From: Deltaproteobacteria bacterium
GTDB taxonomy: Bacteria; Myxococcota_A; UBA796; GCA-2862545
Assembly (NCBI GenBank): GCA_006226595.1
Contig: SBGP01000058.1
Location: forward strand, 1 to 44,809
Direction of reading: 5' to 3'
DNA length: 44,809 nt
Below the pieces are notes generated by a model, which was not told the origin of the DNA, searched no databases, and saw only the letters and a program-made list of their open reading frames with translations. Below, piece after piece: positions 1 to 5,977 of the stretch. Made by a program: the position numbers and the translations under genes. The stretch's first letter is position 1. Each line of letters starts with the position of its first letter.

Positions 1-9
1 CTTTCTAGA

Positions 10-86
<77 letters not shown>

Positions 87-98
87 CCAAGCGCCAGC

Positions 99-126
99 TA
101 TGTAACAGCCTGAAGAAGGCGGGCAA
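99..126 (-). promoter_or_regulatory. candidate promoter of the fMet tRNA
   Basis: On the minus strand a TTGCCC hexamer (126-121) is followed after 16 nt by TACATA (104-99), and the mature tRNA begins 12 nt further on. The -35 matches the sigma-70 consensus at 4 of 6 and the -10 at 3 of 6. The position relative to the tRNA is right but the match is modest, so this is only a candidate. Confidence 0.3.
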
Positions 127-143
127 GCGGCTGGCGCGCTCCA

Positions 144-156
144 GGGAGGACCTCCC
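144..156. repeat. short palindrome GGGAGG-A-CCTCCC between rluB and the tRNA
   Basis: The arms are six perfect base pairs around a single central base, too tight a centre to form a full RNA hairpin. It sits in the 114-bp gap between the rluB stop codon and the tRNA. A T-run (minus-strand TTTTTT, 198-193) just after the rluB stop has no convincing GC stem before it. The gap holds nothing else I can recognise. Confidence 0.3.
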
Positions 157-200
157 GGTCAAAGCCGAGGTTGGCGCCGGGCAAGTCCTCCCAAAAAACT

Positions 201-1064
201 TCAGGACCGCTGCTGGCGCTGCTTGCGGTTGCGCGTGGCGCGGGCCTTCGCGCCCAGACGCTGCTTCTTCGGCTTGGCCTTCGCGAAGCCCTTGCGGCTC
301 TTGGGGGCCGCCGCACGCGGGTTGCGTCCCTCGGCCACCTCACGCAGGCGCTGCACCTCATCACTGGTCAGCTGGCGAACCTGGCCGCGCTCCATGCCGC
401 GAATGGTGATGCTGCCAAAGGACTCGCGACGCAGCTTGGCGACCGGGTGGCCGAGCTGGGCGAACATACGGCGGATCAGGCGGTTGCGGCCCTCGGTCAC
501 GGTGACCTCGACCCAGGCGTTGGTGCTGTCGGTGCGCTCGACGACCCGCGCCTTCGCCGGCGTGGTCCGGCCGTCCTCGAGGTACACACCCTGCTCGATG
601 GCCTTGATGTCGGCCTCGTTCGGGGTGCGGTACACCTTGGCGCGGTAGCGGCGCGGCACCATCGTCGACGGGTGCATGAGCTTGTGGGCCAGGTCACCGT
701 CGTTGGTGAGGATGAGCGCGCCCTCGGTGTCGAAGTCCAGGCGACCGACCGGCTCAACGCGGAACGGCAGCTCCTCGGCGAGCTCGAGCACGCTCTTACG
801 GCCCTCGGGGTCGTGGCGGCTGGTGATGTAGCCGCGGGGCTTGTAGAGGATGTAGTAGACGTTCGGCGGCACTTCCGGCAGCGGCTGGCCATCGACGCGG
901 ATGTGGTCTTCGCTGGGATCGACGAAGGTCGCGGGGCTGCTCACGACCTCGCCGTTGACCACGATGCGGCCCTCTTCGATCATGCGCTCGGCTTCGCGGC
1001 GCGAGGCAAGCCCACGGGCGGCGAGCACCTTGGCCAGACGGATCTCTTCACGGTCGTACGACAT
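201..1064 (-). CDS. rluB: 23S rRNA pseudouridine synthase, RluB/RsuA family
   Basis: The 287-aa protein opens with an S4 RNA-binding domain (about residues 8-55, with the pattern LASRREAERMIEEGRIVVNG) and continues with an RsuA/RluB catalytic domain. The motif GRLDFDTEGAL carries the family's catalytic aspartate, and GRNRLIRRMFAQLGHPV is the usual downstream signature. RluB isomerises a single uridine in 23S rRNA. The last 55 residues form a Lys/Arg-rich, disordered-looking tail, common in high-GC homologues and likely an extra rRNA contact. A GGAGG site sits 5 nt before the ATG. It follows scpB after a 112-bp gap; the scpA-scpB-rluB order is a widespread conserved cluster. RluB versus RluE/F or RsuA cannot be settled by eye, but the context favours RluB. 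Confidence 0.93.
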   Translation of the reverse strand: MSYDREEIRLAKVLAARGLASRREAERMIEEGRIVVNGEVVSSPATFVDPSEDHIRVDGQPLPEVPPNVYYILYKPRGYITSRHDPEGRKSVLELAEELPFRVEPVGRLDFDTEGALILTNDGDLAHKLMHPSTMVPRRYRAKVYRTPNEADIKAIEQGVYLEDGRTTPAKARVVERTDSTNAWVEVTVTEGRNRLIRRMFAQLGHPVAKLRRESFGSITIRGMERGQVRQLTSDEVQRLREVAEGRNPRAAAPKSRKGFAKAKPKKQRLGAKARATRNRKQRQQRS

Positions 1065-1176
1065 GGGTCCTCCAGATGGCGTCTCCCGACGCGGTCCGGG
1101 TTTCTATCTGCGCGGGCCTTCGTGACCTGCGGCGGACGCCGGTTATCGCGAAGCCCTCGAGCGCGCCACCTGGACC

Positions 1177-1731
1177 TCAGTCCTCTTCGAGCTCTTCCCG
1201 CTCACGAAGCGTCGGCAGGTCGCGCAGATCGGAGAGCGCAAACAGCTCGAGGAACGCCCGGGTCGTCGCGTACATCAGCGGGCGTCCCGGCTCGTCCTTG
1301 CGCCCGGCAGCACGGAGCAGGCCGCGCCCGAGCAGGGTGCGGAGCACGCCGCCGGAGTCGACGCCGCGAAGCTCGTCGATCTCGGAGCGCGTGACCGGCT
1401 GACGGTACGCCACCACCGCAAGGACTTCGAGCGCGGCGCGCGACAGGCGAGCGGGCCGCTGATCGAGCAACTTGAGGATGGCGTCGGCATGCTCGGGACG
1501 CGTGCGGAACTGCCATCCTCCGGCGATCTCGGCGAGCTCGACACCCCGGTCCTCGCAGGCGCGGGACAGCGCGGAGAGCCCGGCGCGAACCGTGGCGAGC
1601 TCTACGTCGAGCACCTCGGCGAGCTGCTTCTCGGTGACCGGCGCGCCGCTCGCGAAGAGCAGCGCTTCGAGCGCGGCGATCAGCCCGTCCGGAGGCTCGT
1701 TGCCCGGAAACGGCAGGATGTTGTCGCTCAT
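1177..1731 (-). CDS. scpB: segregation and condensation protein ScpB
   Basis: The 184-aa protein has the ScpB layout of two winged-helix domains: LIAALEALLFASGAPVTEKQ near the N terminus and RPARLSRAALEVLAVVAYRQ followed by VTRSEIDELRGVDSG in the middle. ScpB dimers bind ScpA and, with SMC, form the bacterial condensin that compacts and segregates origins. The ATG overlaps the scpA stop as ATGA (1731-1728), so the two are translationally coupled in the usual order. The C terminus is acidic (EELEED), a common ending. SMC itself is not in the window. Confidence 0.95.
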   Translation of the reverse strand: MSDNILPFPGNEPPDGLIAALEALLFASGAPVTEKQLAEVLDVELATVRAGLSALSRACEDRGVELAEIAGGWQFRTRPEHADAILKLLDQRPARLSRAALEVLAVVAYRQPVTRSEIDELRGVDSGGVLRTLLGRGLLRAAGRKDEPGRPLMYATTRAFLELFALSDLRDLPTLREREELEED

Positions 1732-2513
1732 GCCGTCGCGGCCTCGACGCGCCCCATGACCCGCGACAGATCGACGTCCGCGCTGACCTTGCCCTCGACC
1801 TGTACCGGCCCGAGATGCTCGTCCTGCTCAAGCCCGACCCAGCCGAGGCGGACCATCTCGAGCACGGCCACGAAGGTGAGGATGCGCTCGCGACGCGTCG
1901 GAAGCACCGAGAGCAGCGCGCTGAGCTCTCCGCGGCCGCCCGAGAGCGTGCCGAGCACGAACCGACAGGCCTCTTCGAGCGAGAGCGTTCGGGTATCCAC
2001 GCTGTACTCGGGCTCTGGCTCGGCCTCTCGGGTGATCAGCTCGTAGTACAGGTCGAGCAGCCCGAAGGCATCGATGCCGGCCTCGACCGGCCGCTGCTCG
2101 CCCTCCACCTCGGTGGGGTCGCGCACGAACACGTCGCGACCGACGCGGGGGCGCGTGTCGAGCTCGTCGGCCGCCTCGCGGTACTGCGCGTACTCGCGGA
2201 GTCGGCGCGCCAGCGCCTCACGCGGGTCCTCCCCCTCCTCTTCTTCCTCTTCGTGCAGCGTGGGCTTGCGAGGGAGCAGCTCGAGGCTCTTGAGCCACAC
2301 CAGGGTGGCGGCCATGACCAGGTACTCGCCGGCGACCCCGAGGTGCAGGTCCCGCATCTTGTCGAGGTAGGCCAGATAGGCATCGGCGACGCGGGCCACG
2401 GGCAGCGCGCGCAGGTCGACCCCTTCCCGCCGGACCAGGTACAGCAGCAAGTCGAGAGGCCCGTCGAAGACCTCGGTCTGGACGAGCCATTCGGGTTGGG
2501 CGGGCGCCGACAT
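1728..2513 (-). CDS. scpA: segregation and condensation protein ScpA (kleisin)
   Basis: This 261-aa protein carries the ScpA signature FDGPLDLLLYLVRREGVDL at residues 17-35, which is the N-terminal kleisin segment that contacts the SMC neck. A charged, Glu-rich central region (around residues 95-105) precedes a C-terminal winged helix (LPTRRERILTFVAVLEMVRL) that would bind the SMC head. ScpA bridges the SMC heads and recruits ScpB. Its start codon shares one base with the stop of the upstream universal stress gene (TGATG) and its stop overlaps scpB, so all three are probably read from one transcript. Confidence 0.95.
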   Translation of the reverse strand: MSAPAQPEWLVQTEVFDGPLDLLLYLVRREGVDLRALPVARVADAYLAYLDKMRDLHLGVAGEYLVMAATLVWLKSLELLPRKPTLHEEEEEEGEDPREALARRLREYAQYREAADELDTRPRVGRDVFVRDPTEVEGEQRPVEAGIDAFGLLDLYYELITREAEPEPEYSVDTRTLSLEEACRFVLGTLSGGRGELSALLSVLPTRRERILTFVAVLEMVRLGWVGLEQDEHLGPVQVEGKVSADVDLSRVMGRVEAATA

Positions 2514-3346
2514 CAGTGAGCGATGAGCACCATGGTGCCCCCGGCGAGCGCCAGGTACTCCGACGTCGAGCCGAAGAAGAAGTCCTTGAGGGTCGACATG
2601 CCGCGGAAGCCCAGCGCGAGCAGGTCAGCGCCCGTTTCCTCGACCGCGCGCTTCATGCCGTCGCGCACGTTGCTGTCGAGGATCACGTGCTTGCGCACGA
2701 TGCAGCCGGTGAGTCCTTCCTCGACCTGATCGAGGACCTCGGCCCCGGCCCCGGTCGGGGTGACGAAGACCGCGTGGACGGTGATTCCCGAGCCATCGAA
2801 GATGCGGCGCACCGCGCTCAGCGCATGGCGCGCACCCTCCGAGCCGTCGTAGCCAATCGCCACTTCGTTCACCACCGATGCCTCCGGCGGCACGAGCAGC
2901 AGCGGCACGGGGCAGCTCTCGACGATGGTGCCGGCCGTGCCGCCGCCCTGACCCGGGAAGCGCTGCTCGGTCTCGCCCTTGAAGCCCATGATCACGAGAT
3001 CCGACGCGTCAGCATGATGAAGCAGCCGCTCGGCGACCGCGCCATGCTCGAGGATGGTGCGCGTCTCGATGCCCGCTGTCTCGGCGTCGACCTTGAACGT
3101 ACCGAGGATGCGTCGGCCGTGCGCCGCCGCCGCCTCTTCGACGTCTTCGGACACCACCGCGGGCTCGAACCCGAGCCGACCCGGCAGATCCTTCAAGAAG
3201 TTCCCCGAGGCCGTCACCACGTTCACGACGTGGAGTCCGGTCAGCGCGGAGTCCTTGAGCTTGGTCTGGAGATCGAGGGCTACGTTGGAGGCCGCAGAGG
3301 ACCACTGGGAGCCATCGAGAGCGAGCAGGATCTGTGTCGTCGGCAT
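2513..3346 (-). CDS. tandem-domain universal stress protein (UspA family)
   Basis: The 277-aa protein is two Usp domains in a row. The first starts TQILLALDGSQWSSAASNVA and the second EVAIGYDGSEGARHALSAV. The second ends with GFRGMSTLKDFFFGSTSEYL, a clean G-x2-G-x9-G-S nucleotide-binding signature; the first has the looser GFKGETEQRFPGQGGGTAGT. This suggests an ATP-binding tandem Usp. Such proteins act in the cytoplasm in stress survival, but partners are not predictable from sequence. It begins 27 bp after the amino-acid dehydrogenase stop and its stop overlaps the scpA start by one base. Confidence 0.9.
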   Translation of the reverse strand: MPTTQILLALDGSQWSSAASNVALDLQTKLKDSALTGLHVVNVVTASGNFLKDLPGRLGFEPAVVSEDVEEAAAAHGRRILGTFKVDAETAGIETRTILEHGAVAERLLHHADASDLVIMGFKGETEQRFPGQGGGTAGTIVESCPVPLLLVPPEASVVNEVAIGYDGSEGARHALSAVRRIFDGSGITVHAVFVTPTGAGAEVLDQVEEGLTGCIVRKHVILDSNVRDGMKRAVEETGADLLALGFRGMSTLKDFFFGSTSEYLALAGGTMVLIAH

Positions 3347-3373
3347 GGGCGCAGTCTACCCCGGGGCCGTCCC

Positions 3374-4456
3374 TCAGGGGAGACGCATCCGCTGCAGAGA
3401 CGCGGCGTTGGCGATGCGCTCCTCGGCGAGGGCGTCGGAGGCCGCGAGGGTCGTGATGCCCGCGGAGGTGGCCTTGTTGAGCACGCGCTTCACGGTATCG
3501 AAGATCCCCGCAGCGTCTTCCATGGCCTTCTCGTGCGGCCAGCCGTTGAGCTCGGCGCTCACGGCCATGAGGCCACCGGCGTTGATCACGTAGTCGGGCG
3601 CGTAGGTGATCTGCTGCTCGGTGAGGAGCACGGAGTCGCGCGCCTCGTCCTCGAGCACGTTGTTCGCGCTGCCAGCGATGATCGGCGCGCGGATCGAGCC
3701 GATGTTCCGCTCGTGGACCACGCCACCGATGGCGCACGGAGCGAGCACGTCGCACTCGGTCGCCCAGAAGTCCTTGCCGTCGACGACCTGGCCGCCGAAG
3801 GACTCCATCGCACGCGCGATGTTGCGGTCGTTGACGTCGCTGTAGACCAGCTTGGCGCCCCCCTCGTGGAGGTGACGCGCGAGCTGGAAGCCCACGGAAC
3901 CCACGCCCTGGATGGCGATGGTGCGGCCGCGAACGTCGGAGCTGCCGTACACGACCTCGAGGCAGGCTCGAACGCCCTGGAACACGCCAAACGCGGTGGA
4001 CGGCCCGGGATCCCCGCTACCGCCGATGTGCTTGGACACGCCGGTCACCCACTCCGTCTCGCGACGGATGGTGTTCATGTCGTGCTCGTTCGTGTTCATG
4101 TCCTCGGCGGTGATGTACCGGCCGCCGAGCGACGCGACGTGGCGACCGAACGCCCGCATCATCGCGTCGGTCTTCGTCGCAGGGTCGCCCATGATCACGG
4201 CCTTGCCGCCGCCGAGGTCGAGGCCGGCCACCGCGGCCTTGTAGGTCATGCCGCGGGACAGGCGCAGCACGTCCTTGAGTGCATCGGCTTCGGACCCGTA
4301 GTCGTAGAAACGACAGCCGCCGAGCGCGGGCCCGAGCGTGGTGTCGTGGATCGCGATGATCGCCTTGAGCCCGAGCTCCTTGTTGTGGCAGTACACCACC
4401 TGCTCGTGATCGAGCTCGTGCATCCAGGCGAACGGCTCTGCGACGGTCGAGTCCAT
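3374..4456 (-). CDS. leucine/valine-type amino acid dehydrogenase
   Basis: A 360-aa member of the Glu/Leu/Phe/Val dehydrogenase family. GPALGGCRFYDYG is the substrate-site glycine loop, GLDLGGGKAVI carries the catalytic lysine, and a Rossmann fold (AIQGVGSVGFQLARHL) binds NAD. Length and the motifs HDTTLGPALGG and NAGGLMAVSAEL fit leucine or branched-chain dehydrogenase better than glutamate dehydrogenase. It would reversibly deaminate branched-chain amino acids to 2-oxo acids. I chose the ATG at 4456, preceded by GGAG, over an ATG at 4501 (15 residues longer), which has a poor ribosome site. An inverted repeat lies 53 bp upstream. It probably leads the operon with the stress protein and ScpAB. 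Valine or phenylalanine specificity remains possible. Confidence 0.92.
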   Translation of the reverse strand: MDSTVAEPFAWMHELDHEQVVYCHNKELGLKAIIAIHDTTLGPALGGCRFYDYGSEADALKDVLRLSRGMTYKAAVAGLDLGGGKAVIMGDPATKTDAMMRAFGRHVASLGGRYITAEDMNTNEHDMNTIRRETEWVTGVSKHIGGSGDPGPSTAFGVFQGVRACLEVVYGSSDVRGRTIAIQGVGSVGFQLARHLHEGGAKLVYSDVNDRNIARAMESFGGQVVDGKDFWATECDVLAPCAIGGVVHERNIGSIRAPIIAGSANNVLEDEARDSVLLTEQQITYAPDYVINAGGLMAVSAELNGWPHEKAMEDAAGIFDTVKRVLNKATSAGITTLAASDALAEERIANAASLQRMRLP

Positions 4457-4508
4457 GGGCACTCCATCGCCCCGAGGGGCGCGTCGAAGGGGAAGACGCA
4501 TCCGTATC

Positions 4509-4528
4509 CGATGAATGTGAATTCATCG
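4509..4528. promoter_or_regulatory. inverted repeat upstream of the amino acid dehydrogenase (candidate operator)
   Basis: Two perfect 8-bp arms, CGATGAAT and ATTCATCG, flank the 4-bp spacer GTGA. The site lies 53 bp upstream of the chosen dehydrogenase start in a 118-bp intergenic stretch. It is noticeably AT-rich for this genome. The size and symmetry suit a dimeric transcription factor; I cannot name the factor and no clear -35/-10 pair was found around it. Confidence 0.4.
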
Positions 4529-4574
4529 CTTCTTGACGCCCAATTGATTTCATCCCATGGGTCGTTTCCGCGCG

Positions 4575-5423
4575 TCAGCCGTCCATTGGGTCGAGCGGAC
4601 CGACGAGTCCGTGCCGCAGCCACCGTTCCGGAGCCCCGTCACACACGGCCTCGACCGCGCAGTGACGGCAGGCATCCTCCTTGGCGAAGCGGACGACGTC
4701 GGGGAAGAACAGCAGCGCATCGGCGAGCTGGTGCTCGGCGTCGACGTACCATCGGTTCTGGCTGCGCCACAGCCGCTCGGCACCCCCGAGGACACAGGCG
4801 GGGAGCCCCTTCACGCCGGTCGCCAGCCCCGAGGCATCCAGGACTGGGAGCATCGCGTGGACGGCAGCCGCCGCCTCCGTCGCCGCGGGAGGCACGCCTG
4901 CCGCGCCCCCCGGGAACGGCCAGGTGAGCACGACCCGGCGGGGCTTCGCGCGGATCACGGCCTCGGCCACCGCCTCGGGAGCGTCGAGCACGGCGCGCAC
5001 CAGTGGAATCACGGCGGTCACCGCGACGGTGTCGCTCGGGGCGAGGCGCGATGCCGCGTCCACGTCGGGCAGCCGCACGGCCACGGCGTCCGCGCCCATC
5101 GCTGCAGCGCTCGGCACCTCGTCGGGGCCGGCGTGAACCGTGATCCAGTCCACCCCCCAGCCACGGGCCTCGGCCAGGATCTGTGGCAGCTCCGCCCGAC
5201 TCGCGAGCGCGACGCCAGAGAGGACCAGCGCGGTGCACGGGCGCGTACGCGGTCCCCGCATGCCCACGGTGAAGTGGCGCACGTTGGCGTGGAGTTCCTC
5301 CGGACTCAGGCTGCGCTGCGGGACCGGAGCCCCGGCGGCCACACGACCCGGAAACTGCTGCGTCACACGGATCTGCACCGTCGTCGGCGTCGCCACCGCA
5401 CCCGCGCGGGTGAAGCTCAGCAT
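4575..5423 (-). CDS. radical-SAM-like protein lacking the CX3CX2C cluster motif
   Basis: This 282-aa protein has the shape of a radical SAM enzyme with the active cluster removed. A beta strand (TTVQIRVT, residues 14-21) is followed where CX3CX2C should be by a Cys-free stretch (21-50). Then comes a strand/helix resembling the GGEP region (ALVLSGVALASRAELPQIL, 65-83), TIM-barrel-like repeats, and GVKGLPACVLGG (203-214). The C terminus CRHCAVEAVCDGAPERWLRH (252-271) closely resembles the auxiliary-cluster tail of radical SAM proteins (Cys252, 255, 261). I infer a catalytically altered or structural relative that may keep a C-terminal Fe-S site. The start is the ATG at 5423, overlapping the stop of the upstream 171-aa gene by 7 nt. 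Function unknown. Confidence 0.7.
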   Translation of the reverse strand: MLSFTRAGAVATPTTVQIRVTQQFPGRVAAGAPVPQRSLSPEELHANVRHFTVGMRGPRTRPCTALVLSGVALASRAELPQILAEARGWGVDWITVHAGPDEVPSAAAMGADAVAVRLPDVDAASRLAPSDTVAVTAVIPLVRAVLDAPEAVAEAVIRAKPRRVVLTWPFPGGAAGVPPAATEAAAAVHAMLPVLDASGLATGVKGLPACVLGGAERLWRSQNRWYVDAEHQLADALLFFPDVVRFAKEDACRHCAVEAVCDGAPERWLRHGLVGPLDPMDG

Positions 5424-5932
5424 GCGCCGAAGACCACCGAGGTCGCGCCGTCGAGCTCCCACAGGACCAGGAAGTCCGCGAGCGGCAGGGTGCGCTCCTC
5501 TTCGACGTCGTCGAAGGGTTCGGGATCGAGCAACAGGACCTCGTCCGTCACCCGCTCGACGATCACCCACGTCGGCTGCACCACGTCGTGGTGGCGCTCG
5601 TAGATCCGGCACAGCCATGGCGTGTTGCGCGCGAACTGGTAGCGACGGATGGTCCGCACGGCCTTGTCACGGTCGGCATGCCCCATGCCGCCGTGGACCT
5701 CCTCGCCGTATTGCGCCTGGGCGAACGCGAGCACCGAGCCCGGATCACTGCCGCCGACAGCTGCGCGAACCGCGTCGACGAGCGCGGTGCCACTGGCCTC
5801 GTCGCACACGCCCTGCACGAGCCCTGCGAGGTCCTCGTCCACGGGAAGAGCGGCTCGACGGTGGAGCAACACCATCCACGCTGAGAGGGTCACTGCGAGG
5901 TTGCCATCCTCGCGAAGCGGTCGCGCACTCAT
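5417..5932 (-). CDS. conserved-looking protein of unknown function, partner of the radical-SAM-like gene
   Basis: A 171-aa soluble protein with no signal peptide. The N-terminal half looks helical (LAVTLSAWMVLLHRR; DEDLAGLVQGVCDEASG), the C-terminal half beta-rich (TWVIVERVTDEVLLLDPEPF and the strand-like ending ATSVVFGAC). The segment W-V-I-V-E...D-E-V-L-L-L-D-P faintly recalls the HxVV...LDP portion of papain/C39-like folds, but I do not see a convincing catalytic Cys/His pair, so I assign no function. Three cysteines are present, one being the last residue. The ATG follows a strong GGAGG site. The 7-nt overlap with the downstream radical-SAM-like gene argues that the two products work together. 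Confidence 0.75.
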   Translation of the reverse strand: MSARPLREDGNLAVTLSAWMVLLHRRAALPVDEDLAGLVQGVCDEASGTALVDAVRAAVGGSDPGSVLAFAQAQYGEEVHGGMGHADRDKAVRTIRRYQFARNTPWLCRIYERHHDVVQPTWVIVERVTDEVLLLDPEPFDDVEEERTLPLADFLVLWELDGATSVVFGAC

Positions 5933-5977
5933 CTCGCCTCCTGCGTCCTGCGATGCGGCCGGATTATACGGAGGCCG

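Noticed and set aside
144-156. Rho-independent terminator after rluB.
   Set aside because: The palindrome has a one-base centre, and the T-run lies on the wrong side of it.
2516-4927. Long plus-strand open frame opposite the usp and dehydrogenase genes, and similar ones opposite the sulfatase, ahcY and other genes.
   Set aside because: Composition is His/Arg/Ala/Gly-rich without recognisable motifs, and each lies antisense to a gene with intact catalytic signatures.
5417-5932. C39-like cysteine peptidase assignment for the 171-aa protein.
   Set aside because: Only a faint strand/DP similarity; no convincing catalytic Cys-His pair.
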